The notes under the pieces: generated by a model
What the model was told of the DNA's origin: nothing
Database searches by the model: none
Seen by the model: only the letters and a program-made list of their open reading frames with translations
Shown here: piece by piece, positions 10,132-18,603 of the stretch
Position numbering within the stretch: the stretch's first letter is position 1
Layout of the letters: each line of letters starts with the position of its first letter
Made by a program: the position numbers and the translations under genes
Origin: CBDCWQ01 sp965223435
GTDB taxonomy: Bacteria > Myxococcota > Kuafuiibacteriia > Kuafuiibacteriales > Kuafuiibacteriaceae
NCBI GenBank assembly: GCA_965223435.1
Contig: CBDCWQ010000023.1
Location: 496,001-560,000 of the forward strand
DNA: 64,000 nt
Direction: 5' to 3'

Positions 10132-10970
10132 ATGGTGCGACAGAGCTTGGAGGACCGACTCCGCGAACTGGAGACGCTTCGTGATGCGGAGCCTCAGGTC
10201 GCGCGACAGGCGCTCAAGCGCGTCATGGCGCAGAAGAACAATTTCATGGTCGCCCGGGCGGCAGAGATCATCAAAGAGCGAGAGTTTGAGGCCCTCTATC
10301 CGGCGCTTGAGCAGGCTTTTTTCCGCTTCATGGAGAAGCCTGACGTCACCGACAAGAACTGCCGCGCAAAAACTGCGATTGCGAAGGTGTTGATCGCGGC
10401 GGAATACTGGTCGGAGAATTTGTATCTCGCCGGGATTCGGCACGTGCAGCTCGAGCCCGTTTGGGGGGGCGTGAAGTACGGGTGGCCGCCGCCACGGCCG
10501 TGGGAGACGCGGGCCATCGCGCCGGCGTTGCTCTTTTGAAACTCAAAGTTTCACTCGGAGATCCGGAACCCGAGGTGTTCACCGAGTGTTTGGCATCGAT
10601 CTTACACCTAGGGCGCGATGATGCGCTCGGCTTTGTCGGCGCCTATCTCGCTTCGACCGATCCCACGATGAGCGAATCGGCGGCGATGGCCCTGGGTCAA
10701 GTGCGGATTAAAGGCAGTGAACGTATCGTCATCGATGCCATCGAAGCCGAGGTGTTGGGCCCGCGACGGAAGGTCCTTTATCTGTCTCTGGCGATGATGT
10801 GCGCGCCGACGGCCATCGACCACTTACTCAGCATTGTCACCAACGGCCCTGAGGCCGAGGCCGCTTCTGCTCTTGAAGCCTTTGATGTCTTGCGCCACGA
10901 TCAGGCGCTCATGAGACGGTTGAGGACGGCACGGGCATCGCGAGTCGATCGAAAAACTCAATCCGACTGA
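10132..10970 (+). CDS. HEAT-repeat protein, interrupted by a one-base frameshift
   Basis: ATG at 10132 opens a frame that reads DRLRELETLRDAEP and proceeds to EPVWGG near 10470. The following repeats (REVRVAAATAVGDAG, then GDPEPEVFTECLASI) are in another frame ending at 10970. The switch lies in a G7 run at 10463-10469; one extra G would restore a single frame of about 280 residues. EPVWGG followed by a repeat start is typical of HEAT/PBS-lyase-type scaffolds, where aspartate- and alanine-rich helical pairs bind partners. Either a homopolymer sequencing error or a recent disruption; I favour the error because both halves look well conserved. No signal peptide; presumably cytoplasmic. Confidence 0.7.
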
Positions 10971-11044
10971 CTCCCAGTGCAATACAACGCCGAGTTCGGC
11001 GACTCGAATTTGCCGTTTCTTTCCCAAAAACCGCAGGAGCATCG

Positions 11045-11073
11045 TTGACCTCGGCGGTGTGATGGTCTAAATT
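11045..11073 (+). promoter_or_regulatory. Sigma-70-type promoter of the toxin-antitoxin operon
   Basis: TTGACC at 11045-11050, a 17-bp spacer and TAAATT at 11068-11073 match the sigma-70 consensus closely. It lies 17 bp before the antitoxin ATG, so the leader would be very short. Type II antitoxins commonly repress such promoters; no operator palindrome was identified. Confidence 0.55.
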
Positions 11074-11089
11074 TAGTCGTTATTCTGTC

Positions 11090-11371
11090 ATGAAATCTGT
11101 CAAATTATCCGAAGATGTAGTCCCGATCGGCGAGTTTAAGGGGAAAGCAGCACAATGGCTACGTCGACTCAGAGCGGCCGGTTCGCCCCTGGTTATTACC
11201 CAAAACGGAACTCCAGCAGCGGTGATGCTCTCGCCTAGAGAGTATGATCGGATCGCAGAACAAATTCGCTTCTTAGAGTCTGTGGCCGCCGGTCTCGCGG
11301 ATGCAGAGGGGGGCCGAACGATGACTACCGCTCAGCTAAAGAAGCGGCTGAAGGCCCGTCGGCGCGCATGA
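11090..11371 (+). CDS. Phd/YefM-family antitoxin
   Basis: A 93-residue protein with the Phd/YefM N-terminal fold: MKSVKLSEDVVPIGEFKGKA followed by a 'plvITqnGtPaAVmlSpreYd' strand-turn-helix, the part that dimerises and binds operator DNA. The basic tail (KKRLKARRRA) would wrap the toxin. Its final codons overlap the toxin start by the 4-bp ATGA at 11368-11371, indicating translational coupling and the usual antitoxin-first order. Probably autoregulated through the promoter at 11045. The family assignment rests on pattern and length, both typical. Confidence 0.88.
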   Translation: MKSVKLSEDVVPIGEFKGKAAQWLRRLRAAGSPLVITQNGTPAAVMLSPREYDRIAEQIRFLESVAAGLADAEGGRTMTTAQLKKRLKARRRA

Positions 11372-11664
11372 AGGTCCGGTGGACCGAGCAGGCGCTTGCC
11401 CGGCTCGCGGATATCTACGATTACATTGCCGACGACAATGCCGATGCAGCGGCTAAGCTCGTCGATGATCTCGTGGATCGTGGCGACAAGTTGGCAAAGT
11501 TCCCGAAGCGAGGGCGGATGGTGCCCGAGCTCGGAAATCCGGAGATCCGGGAGCTGGTTATTCGTGGATACCGGCTCGTCTACCGAGTTGGCGCGAAGCG
11601 CATTGATATTCTGACGGCATTTGAGGGCCACCATTTGCTTCCAGAGGAGGACATCGGCAAATAG
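11368..11664 (+). CDS. ParE/RelE-superfamily toxin
   Basis: A 98-residue protein of normal ParE length. Recognisable parts are the N-terminal strand and helix (KVRWTEQALARLADIYDYIA), the central 'FPkRGRmVPElgnpeiRELvirgYRLvYrv' segment and the terminal strand 'rIdILtafegHHLLP'. ParE toxins poison DNA gyrase while RelE members cleave mRNA; the P..GR..PE..n..iREL signature points to ParE. Coupled to the Phd-type antitoxin by a 4-bp overlap. The pair sits between a frameshifted HEAT gene and a relic repeat, which fits a locally rearranged site. Confidence 0.88.
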   Translation: MKVRWTEQALARLADIYDYIADDNADAAAKLVDDLVDRGDKLAKFPKRGRMVPELGNPEIRELVIRGYRLVYRVGAKRIDILTAFEGHHLLPEEDIGK

Positions 11665-12058
11665 GAGCGATTTCAGTAGGCCGATACCTGTCGCCAATGC
11701 GGGTGTCGCCTGGTTGGAAGTGCCAAAAAACCTTCCAATAAACCGTAACAATCCCCCTCGCAATGATTTTCGGTGCTGCGCCGGATGGCTTGGGTACACC
11801 CAAAATCTTTCTAATCGTGGTTTGGGGTGCGGCCATCGTCGAAGCATTTTGTTCAAGAATCGGGTGCCCGGATACTTAGTCACAATGGTGTGAGCCACAA
11901 CGGGTGGGTGTGGGCCTCACGAAGTGGGATACGGCTGTTGCCATTGTGCAGGGTAGTTGCGGTGTGTTGTCAATAGAACTCGCGGTATCATCGTCAACGT
12001 GATTGACGTCCGGCTGCCCGACGGCAGGCGCGTATCCTCTGGTCGGCAAGAGGTCTCG
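11665..12058. other. Intergenic region, 394 bp, with a relic repeat
   Basis: No convincing gene. It holds copy B of the 60-nt repeat at 11704-11763. The remainder, to the GTG of the LamG gene, shows no identifiable promoter or terminator. Confidence 0.5.
11704..11763 (+). repeat. Dispersed ~60-nt repeat, copy B, with hairpin potential
   Basis: Matches 6878-6936 (end of G1) at roughly four of five positions, with two small gaps. The reading frame seen in G1 is lost. Here the repeat contains a perfect 7-bp inverted repeat, TTGGAAG (11714-11720) and CTTCCAA (11732-11738), around an 11-nt loop. In copy A the same stem has one mismatch. It may be a trace of a lost or moved G1-like gene end, or a small mobile or regulatory repeat. 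Confidence 0.55.
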
Positions 12059-13408
12059 GTGAAGGCGGGTGACCCGTTTTTCCGTAACGGCTTGGGTGGG
12101 CTCGGACGTGCTTGTTTGCGGTTTCGATTGGGTCGGCGGTGGTGCGCTTGTTCCCGAGTCTCTTCTGCTTGGTTGTGGGCTTTTTTCCTTATCGTGGTGA
12201 TGGGCGCCGAGGCGTCTCATGCGGGGCAAAGACAGGTGTTTTTTGCACCCAACTTTCGGTTGGTGGCTGGATGGAACTTGGTGGTGCTGCCTCAAGGCCT
12301 GAAGCTTGACGACAGTCTTTCCATTTGGTCCGTGCAAGAAGGAGGCGATTCCGGGACGCTGCCGGGGTGGGGTGAGATGAGCGGGGCCAGCGAGGATTGG
12401 TCTGACAACGCGGTCTGGGTCTATTCGAGTCGAAGCCGGAGTTTTATGGTGGACCCGAATGTCGCATCGCATCTGCCGCTCGAGCCCAACTGGGTGGACG
12501 GCTGGAATCTATATCGGGTGCCCGAGCCGAAGCGCCACCAAAACCCACATGTCGTTCGCATCGTGGCCTGGGACGCGAAAGAGCAGCGCTACCAGGACGT
12601 GCGGCCGGGTGCCACTTTAGAACCCAAGGAAGTCTATTTTGCCGACTACGTATCGGATCTGAGGCGACCGCCGGGATCGGCGACGTTTTCGGCAAGTTTC
12701 AACGGGAAAGATGCTTTTGTGGAGGTCCCAGATCACGATGCGTATTCGCAGCCGACCACGGGGGCTCTGAGTGTCGAAGCGTGGATTCGTCCTGATGCGC
12801 TTCGGATGCCGAGGATTCAGTCGAGCGGTTATGTCAACTGGTTGGGCAAGGGCATACCGCGGGAATACGAGTGGACTTTTCGGATGTATTCGCTCGGCAA
12901 CCGTGAGGGCCGCGGGAATCGAATCAGTTTTTACGCGATGAATGCCGAAGGCGGTCTCGGGGTGGGCAGCTACTTTCAGGATGAACTCGAGCCCAAGGCG
13001 TGGATTCACGTTGTGGCCACACTGACCCAAACCCATACAACCATTTTTCGGGATGGAGCGTACCGTAAGGACGATTCTTTGAACTGGGTGGAGCGCAACG
13101 TGCAGGTGAGGCCAACCAACCAAAAGGCCCCTTTGAGGATAGGCACCCGAGATGGGGGGAGCTACTTTCAGGGCGCGCTGGCGCGTGTGGCCATCTACGG
13201 CGTGGTGCTTAGCGAGGCACAGATTGAGGCACATTATGCCGCAGGCGGCACATCCGGCTACGACAGCCTCATTCTCGGGGAACCCGGTCTGGTTGGCTAT
13301 TGGCCGCTTGACGAAGTTTCGGGGACCGTGGCCTTTGACCGCACCGGGAACAACGATGGGGTCTACAAGGGGCCGGTGGTTCTCGGTCTCGTGCGCTGGG
13401 AGCCTTGA
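12059..13408 (+). CDS. Exported LamG-domain protein with two 'GWNL' modules
   Basis: GTG at 12059 is preferred because AAGAGG lies six bases upstream; TTG at 12116 is an alternative. The 449-residue product has a long basic N-region and a hydrophobic stretch ending near ASHA-GQ, consistent with a signal peptide. Two short modules follow, each opening with GWNL (near residues 70 and 160); the same pair occurs at the N-terminus of G2. The C-terminal ~220 residues are a LamG/concanavalin-like fold (FNGKDAFVEVPDHD, LSVEAWIRPDA, WIHVVATL, VGYWPLDEVSG), normally sugar- or protein-binding. No catalytic residues noticed. It converges on purF with 18 bp between the stops. Confidence 0.8.
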   Translation: MKAGDPFFRNGLGGLGRACLRFRLGRRWCACSRVSSAWLWAFFLIVVMGAEASHAGQRQVFFAPNFRLVAGWNLVVLPQGLKLDDSLSIWSVQEGGDSGTLPGWGEMSGASEDWSDNAVWVYSSRSRSFMVDPNVASHLPLEPNWVDGWNLYRVPEPKRHQNPHVVRIVAWDAKEQRYQDVRPGATLEPKEVYFADYVSDLRRPPGSATFSASFNGKDAFVEVPDHDAYSQPTTGALSVEAWIRPDALRMPRIQSSGYVNWLGKGIPREYEWTFRMYSLGNREGRGNRISFYAMNAEGGLGVGSYFQDELEPKAWIHVVATLTQTHTTIFRDGAYRKDDSLNWVERNVQVRPTNQKAPLRIGTRDGGSYFQGALARVAIYGVVLSEAQIEAHYAAGGTSGYDSLILGEPGLVGYWPLDEVSGTVAFDRTGNNDGVYKGPVVLGLVRWEP

Positions 13409-13426
13409 CCAGAGGGGATCGAAGCT

Positions 13427-14944
13427 TCAGCCGGCTGCTTTGGTCGGCTCGGCGGCGTCGAGAACCGGCAGTCGCCGCCGGATGGCTTCTTTGCCTGCTC
13501 CGTATTGACCGGTGAAACACGCGTTGCAGAAGCTACTGCGGGGGCCGAGTTCGTCGCCCACCGAGCGGTGAAGGCCGGCTTCGCTCAGGTAGGAGAGGCT
13601 GTCGGCCGTGAGGAACTGGGTGATGTTGTCGATGCTGTGGTTGGCCGCGATGAGCTCTTCGCGGGTCGGGGTGTCGATGCCGTAAAAGCAGGGGAAGCGG
13701 GTTGGAGGCGAAGAGATTCGGACGTGAACCTCGGTGGCGCCGGCGGCGCGCAGCATGCCGACAATCTTGCGGCTCGTGGTTCCCCGGACGAGGGAGTCGT
13801 CTACCACGATGACCCGTTTGCCTTTGAGTACGGAGCGTACGGCGCTCAGTTTCAGTTTGACCCCGAAGTTTCGGATAGACTGGTCGGGTTCGATGAAGGT
13901 TCTGCCCACATAGTGGCTTCGCAATAGACCGTGTCTGAAGGGAATCAGGGCTTCTTCGGCGTAGCCCAGGGCGGCCGCAACCCCGGAGTCGGGCACGGGG
14001 ATGACCAGATCGGCTTCGACCGAATCTTCGCGTGCCAGTTGCCGCCCCATTTCGTACCGCGCTTCGTACACGTTGGTATTGAAGATGCGGCTGTCTGGGC
14101 GGGCGAAGTACACCAGCTCGAAGATACACGTGCTGGAACGGCTGTCGGGGGCGTGAACCAAAGGCTCACTGATCAGCCCACGGGGGCCTGCGCTCAAGAT
14201 CTCGCCGGGCGCAACCTCTCGGACAAATTCGGCGCCCATCAGGTCAAGGGCGCAGGTCTCCGAGGCGAACACGTGGGCGTCACCCAGCTTGCCGAGCACC
14301 AGCGGCCGAAAACCGTTTGGATCCCTTAAGGCAATGACACCCTTGGGGTGAAGAATGACCAAGGTATAGGCCCCTTCGACCTGGGCGACCGCCTCTCGAA
14401 TGCGGTCTTCGATGCGCGGCGCGCGGGACCGGGCCAAGAGGTGGACCAGGACCTCGGTGTCGCTCCGGGTACTAAAAATGGACCCTTGGCGTTCGAGGTC
14501 TTCTCGGATTTCTGCGGCATTCACCAAGGTGCCGTTGTGAGCGATGGAAAGTGCGCCCCTTCGGGTCTCAACCGTGATGGGCTGGGCGGATTGGACGCCG
14601 GTTCCGCCGACGGTGGAGTAGCGCACATGGCCGATGCTGTGGCTGCCCGACAGGCCCTGAAGGGCCCGCTCGGTGAAGACGTCTGCGACCAGGCCTTGCG
14701 CGCTGTGCTTGAGGGCCCGGTCGGCCGAATCGTTGTAGGCGACGATGCCCGCGGACTCTTGCCCGCGATGTTGAAGGGCGTGCAGGCCCAGGTAGGTCAG
14801 CTTTGCTGCCTCTGGATGCCCAAAGATGCCAAAGACCCCGCACACTTCGCGCCTGGAGTCGCCTGCTTGGCCAGCGAGGTCAAGCGCCCATTTGCCTGTG
14901 CTTCGGGGAAACGCGCCGTCTTTGTTGGGGGGGCGGGCTCGCAT
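13427..14944 (-). CDS. purF: Amidophosphoribosyltransferase (glutamine PRPP amidotransferase)
   Basis: Catalyses the first committed step of purine synthesis, converting PRPP and glutamine to phosphoribosylamine. The N-terminal nucleophile domain starts at CGVFGIFGHPEAA, with HALQHRGQESAG and GHVRYSTVGG. The C-terminal phosphoribosyltransferase domain has the PRPP loop VIVVDDSLVRGTTS. Cysteines in SETCALD, RFPCFYG and SFCNAC match the positions of the Fe-S-cluster class typified by Bacillus PurF. ATG at 14944 is chosen because GGAG lies at 14954-14957; this leaves a ~38-residue leader before the catalytic Cys, longer than the usual ~10-residue propeptide, so a later start is possible. No other pur gene is adjacent. 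Confidence 0.96.
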   Translation of the reverse strand: MRARPPNKDGAFPRSTGKWALDLAGQAGDSRREVCGVFGIFGHPEAAKLTYLGLHALQHRGQESAGIVAYNDSADRALKHSAQGLVADVFTERALQGLSGSHSIGHVRYSTVGGTGVQSAQPITVETRRGALSIAHNGTLVNAAEIREDLERQGSIFSTRSDTEVLVHLLARSRAPRIEDRIREAVAQVEGAYTLVILHPKGVIALRDPNGFRPLVLGKLGDAHVFASETCALDLMGAEFVREVAPGEILSAGPRGLISEPLVHAPDSRSSTCIFELVYFARPDSRIFNTNVYEARYEMGRQLAREDSVEADLVIPVPDSGVAAALGYAEEALIPFRHGLLRSHYVGRTFIEPDQSIRNFGVKLKLSAVRSVLKGKRVIVVDDSLVRGTTSRKIVGMLRAAGATEVHVRISSPPTRFPCFYGIDTPTREELIAANHSIDNITQFLTADSLSYLSEAGLHRSVGDELGPRSSFCNACFTGQYGAGKEAIRRRLPVLDAAEPTKAAG

Positions 14945-15001
14945 TGCCGATTGCTCCGGTGGCCACGAATTCGTATGGTCCCGGTTGCTTGCCCTGATTC
15001 G

Positions 15002-16249
15002 ATGCCCAACGTGCCAAGCCAGCTGCCGGGTTCGGAAGAGACGTTTGCGGGAGGACTCGAAGATCGATTCGTCCATCGCGCGCGTATGCTTTTTGTGGGG
15101 CGCATGCTGCTCCTCGGTTTTGGCCTGGGGGTCTTGGCCAGCCCCGCGTGGTCCAAGCTTTTGGGGGTCACGTCGGTGCGGGCCTTTTTTGTCTACTTTG
15201 TGATGATCGCCATGGCGGTCGTCGCCTACTTTTTGCTGGAACGACCGGCCTGGGTGCGCTCCTGGACGCTGCTAAGCCTGGTGTTTGACCTGTTGGTGTT
15301 GGTGTTGGTCGTGCAAAGGACCGGCGGCCTGAGTTCTCCGCTCATGGCGCTTCACGGGTTATGGACGCTGTTTTTTGTGCTTTTGTTTCCCACGGTTTGG
15401 TCCCTCGTTTTGCCGGCCCTTTCGCTGGTGATCATCGCCAAGTGGGGATCGGCGACGGTGGGGCCGGTGTGGCGGGACGAGACCCTCTTTCTTTCTTGTT
15501 GGTACGGGTTGCTCGCAATTCTTGTGGCCTACCTCCTCCTCACATTGACCGCCCGCGACGAACGCCGGACCCATCAGCTGCGCATCCTGTCCAAGGCGCA
15601 AGAGCTTGCCATCGTTTCGGAGGAAAGGCTGCGCTTGGCCCGGGAAATTCATGATGGCCTCGGTGGCGCCTTGTCGACGTTGATGATCCAATCCGAGTTC
15701 ATCGAGCGCCTGGCCACCGAACCGAAGCTGAGGCAAGAAATCACCGAGCTTCGGGATCAGGCCGGAGAAGCGATGGACGAGCTTCGCCGGTCCTTGACGA
15801 TGATGCGCCGGGATTTTGATCTGCACAAGGCGCTTGAAGACTACTGCCGCCGGTTTCAAGACCGCACCCGGGTGTCCTGTCGCCTGGAGGTGCGTGGGCA
15901 TCCCACGCGTTTGCCGAGCGAGATGCAGCTCGCGATTTTTCGCTTGTTGCAGGAGTGTCTGACCAACGCCCAAAAGCACGCCGAGGCGGCCACGGTCTTG
16001 GTGCAGCTTCGTTACGAGACGGACCAAGTTTGGCTGAAGGTGCGTGATGACGGAAAGGGGTTTTCGGTGACGGAGGTCTCTGCCGGGCACTATGGGCTGA
16101 GCAACATGGTGGCCCGAGCCAAAACGTTCAGGGGCACGGTCGAGGTCGAATCCACCCCCGGGGAGGGGACATCGGTGGCGGTGCGCCTGATGGTTCCGCT
16201 CGAGGGCTCCCACGTCAAACCCCATCCGGGTGGGCCACGGGTTTCCTGA
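15002..16249 (+). CDS. NarX/DesK-type sensor histidine kinase
   Basis: The N-terminal ~190 residues contain about five or six membrane helices (LLLGFGLGVLA, AFFVYFVMIAMAVVAYFLL, LVFDLLVLVLVV and others). The cytoplasmic HisKA_3 dimerisation helix follows with the phosphoacceptor motif LAREIHDGLGG. The ATPase domain has the N box LLQECLTNAQKHAE, VRDDGKGF and the G2 region GHYGLSNM. The ATG at 15002 precedes all membrane helices; the frame stays open far upstream but there it only mirrors purF. It is divergent from purF across a 57-bp gap. No response regulator gene is adjacent, so it appears orphan. Signal unknown. Confidence 0.9.
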   Translation: MPNVPSQLPGSEETFAGGLEDRFVHRARMLFVGRMLLLGFGLGVLASPAWSKLLGVTSVRAFFVYFVMIAMAVVAYFLLERPAWVRSWTLLSLVFDLLVLVLVVQRTGGLSSPLMALHGLWTLFFVLLFPTVWSLVLPALSLVIIAKWGSATVGPVWRDETLFLSCWYGLLAILVAYLLLTLTARDERRTHQLRILSKAQELAIVSEERLRLAREIHDGLGGALSTLMIQSEFIERLATEPKLRQEITELRDQAGEAMDELRRSLTMMRRDFDLHKALEDYCRRFQDRTRVSCRLEVRGHPTRLPSEMQLAIFRLLQECLTNAQKHAEAATVLVQLRYETDQVWLKVRDDGKGFSVTEVSAGHYGLSNMVARAKTFRGTVEVESTPGEGTSVAVRLMVPLEGSHVKPHPGGPRVS

Positions 16250-16330
16250 CGGGTGCACCCACGTCGTTTTGTCTTTGACAGTGGCTTCTTTCCCACCGCA
16301 TGAACTGTCACCAGGCGTGAATGCGCGCCG

Positions 16331-16412
16331 GCCGGGATGGCGGAACGGTAGACGCGGAGGCCTTAAAAGCCTCTGTCCGATGGGCGTGGGGGTTCGAGTC
16401 CCCCTCCCGGCA
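16331..16412 (+). tRNA. tRNA-Leu (anticodon TAA)
   Basis: Acceptor arms GCCGGGA and TCCCGGC pair fully, with discriminator A at 16412. The anticodon stem GAGGC..GCCTC holds loop CTTAAAA, giving anticodon TAA. A long variable arm and the T-arm GGGGGTTCGAGTCCCCC are present, as expected for leucine. The CCA end is not encoded. Confidence 0.96.
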
Positions 16413-16614
16413 TCGCTCACAGAGGCGTTCGGCGCCGAAGTTTCGCGTGGTGCACGGAATCCTCTCGGGGCGCGAGGTGTTTGGCGGCGGACGGCCTGGC
16501 GGGGTGCCAGCCCTGACCTCAGCCGGGTCGATGTCGGCTTTGGCCCACACCTGGCCGTTGACCCAGGGTCGGCGGTGCAGTTAGTCGGTCCGACGGCCTG
16601 TGCCGGGCGCCTCC

Positions 16615-17361
16615 ATGCTTGACCTTCACAACCACGTGCTCTTTGGGCTGGATGACGGTTGCCGCACGCTCGAAGAGTCGCGCGCGCTCTGTGTCCTGGC
16701 GCGCGAGAGCGGCCATCTCGGCTTTGTGGCGACCCCCCATATTCGGGCGGGGCTGTTCAACAACACCCCCGACATGATTCGGAACCGGTGGGAACAGACG
16801 CGGGCGGTGGTGTCCGAAGCGGGTCTCGAATTCTACCTGGGGGCGGAGTACTACTTTGATGAGACCCTACTCGAGGCGGCGCGCGCCAAGGCCCTCCTGA
16901 CTTTGGGGACCACCAGCCGTTTTGTCCTCACCGAATTTCCACAGCCTCAGCTTCCACCCCGAACCCTCGACATTCTTTATGAGATTCGATTGTCGGGGTA
17001 TGTCCCGGTTATCGCGCATCCGGAGCGATGCGAAGGCGTCGCGCGCAACATCGAGGCGGCCCGGGCCCTTTTTGAGCAAGCCGGGGTGTTGCTCCAGCTC
17101 GATCTCGGCAGCCTTGTTGGTCACTACGGCCCTTCGCCCCGCCGCGCGGCCAAGCAACTGCTGAAACACGGTGCGTACCATGTTGCGGCCTGTGACCTTC
17201 ACCGGCCCTCAGACGTCAAAGCCATTGTGTCCCCCTCGCTCAAAAAACTGGGTTCGCTCCTCAAGAAACGCGGCGCCTTGGGGGGACTCCGCGCGCTCAC
17301 GGTCGATAATCCGAGAAAGATTGTTGAAAACGCCGCCCTTGAGTCCATCGAAGCGGTCTGA
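16615..17361 (+). CDS. CpsB/YwqE-type PHP-domain protein-tyrosine phosphatase
   Basis: A 248-residue manganese-dependent PHP phosphatase of the CpsB/CapC/YwqE group. Metal-site motifs are in the expected order: DLHNHVLFGLDDG, ATPH, LGAEYYFDE, IAHPERC and CDLHRP. Family members dephosphorylate the tyrosine kinases that control capsule or exopolysaccharide polymerisation. No polysaccharide genes are adjacent. ATG at 16615 begins MLDLHNHV; a GTG at 16600 would add five residues. The next gene follows after 122 bp on the same strand and may be cotranscribed. Family call firm; substrate inferred. Confidence 0.88.
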   Translation: MLDLHNHVLFGLDDGCRTLEESRALCVLARESGHLGFVATPHIRAGLFNNTPDMIRNRWEQTRAVVSEAGLEFYLGAEYYFDETLLEAARAKALLTLGTTSRFVLTEFPQPQLPPRTLDILYEIRLSGYVPVIAHPERCEGVARNIEAARALFEQAGVLLQLDLGSLVGHYGPSPRRAAKQLLKHGAYHVAACDLHRPSDVKAIVSPSLKKLGSLLKKRGALGGLRALTVDNPRKIVENAALESIEAV

Positions 17362-17483
17362 CGCCAGACGTGGACCAAGCCGAACGGTCTGAGGCCGAAC
17401 CGGTTGAGGACCCACGGTTGAGGCGGCGGTTCTTGGCTACAATAGTGCTGGTCATCATGGGGACAGACGACTAGACCGAGCCC

Positions 17484-18530
17484 GTGTCCTCAAGCGCCCC
17501 GTCGAAATGGGTGGGCCTGTCTTTGCGCCTTCTGATCGCGCTGGGCGTGTCCGCGTTGGCCTTGGGGTGGGCTTTTCGTGGGGTTGATCTTGAGCAAATT
17601 CTGTTGCGCCTCGGCCAGAGCCACGGTGCGCTTGCCCTGTACACCGGGATTCAGCTGGTGGTTTTGGCGGTTCGGGTCCTGCGCTGGGGACTGCTTGTGG
17701 CGCCCCTTGCGCCTCTTGGCCCCCGCCCCATTTTTGCGGCCGGTGGCGTAGGGATCGCCGCCTCTTTTTTCTTGCCGCTGCGCCTCGGGGAGTTGGTTCG
17801 CCCCATCATGTTGTCCCGCGTGGGGGTGCCTTTTGCCGCCGTGGTCGCCAGCGTGGTTGTGGTGCGCATTGTGGATGGGCTTGCGAACGTGGGCATGTTC
17901 TTTTTCTTCGTCGGGGCCCTGCCTTCTGCCGCTGGCGTATCCGGAGAGCTCGCGGGGCTCTCCAAGTGGGCTCTTCTCGGGTTCTCGTTGGGTTGTGGGG
18001 GGCTGTTCGGAGCCTACATCGCCCGATCTTGGGTCCTTGCACGCCTGGAGCAGATGCTGATGCCGCGGGCGCCCCGGGTGGGGCGCCGGCTCAGGGCGCT
18101 GATCGAGAATTTTGCGGATGGCCTGTCGGTCCTCCAGCATCCGATGCGTGCCCTTTTCTTCCTGGCACTGACTTTGGCCTACTGGGGTCTCCAAAGTGTG
18201 TCGATGTACATCTTGGCCGAAAGCTATGTCCCGGGATTGGCCTGGGTGGCTGCACCCTTCACGGTGGCGGTGACCGTCTTTGCGATCATGATCCCGGCGG
18301 GACCCGGGTTTGCGGGCACCCTCGAGGCGGGGTTTTGTTTCGGGCTCCTCCCCTTTGGGGTTTCGAAAACCGACGCGCTGGCCGTCGCGTTGGCTGGGCA
18401 CCTCGCGGCGATCATCAGTCTGCTCATCCTCGGGTTCTTGGGGCTGATCGCGGCCGAGCCGGCCCAGCGCCAAAAAGCCCATGGCCTGTCCGTCGGTGGG
18501 ACCCCATCTCGGTCTCCCGCGGAGCCCTGA
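17484..18530 (+). CDS. Flippase-like membrane protein (lysylphosphatidylglycerol synthase TM family, UPF0104)
   Basis: A 348-residue integral membrane protein with about eight helices and the family landmarks: an early 'RVLRWGLLVAPL' motif, 'RLGELVRPIMLSRVGV' in the second conserved loop, 'VVVVRIVDGLANV', and a final 'MIPAGPGFAGTLEAGF' region. This matches the LPG_synthase_TM / UPF0104 family, thought to flip or move lipids or glycolipids. The lysyltransferase half of MprF is absent. Start is GTG at 17484. The C-terminal tail is short and polar. Substrate unknown. Confidence 0.88.
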   Translation: MSSSAPSKWVGLSLRLLIALGVSALALGWAFRGVDLEQILLRLGQSHGALALYTGIQLVVLAVRVLRWGLLVAPLAPLGPRPIFAAGGVGIAASFFLPLRLGELVRPIMLSRVGVPFAAVVASVVVVRIVDGLANVGMFFFFVGALPSAAGVSGELAGLSKWALLGFSLGCGGLFGAYIARSWVLARLEQMLMPRAPRVGRRLRALIENFADGLSVLQHPMRALFFLALTLAYWGLQSVSMYILAESYVPGLAWVAAPFTVAVTVFAIMIPAGPGFAGTLEAGFCFGLLPFGVSKTDALAVALAGHLAAIISLLILGFLGLIAAEPAQRQKAHGLSVGGTPSRSPAEP

Positions 18531-18603
18531 ATTCGCGGTTTACCCTCTGTGTGGTCATCCCGCAGGGGTGGACGGTGGTCTTGGATTTGGCAAAGATTCT
18601 GGG

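Noticed and set aside
10989..11002. CGCCG/CGGCG palindrome after the HEAT gene as terminator
   Set aside because: The stem is only 5 bp and no T run follows.
14348..15001. N-terminal extension of the histidine kinase frame
   Set aside because: It lies antisense to purF and before the first membrane helix; the ATG at 15002 gives a normal kinase.
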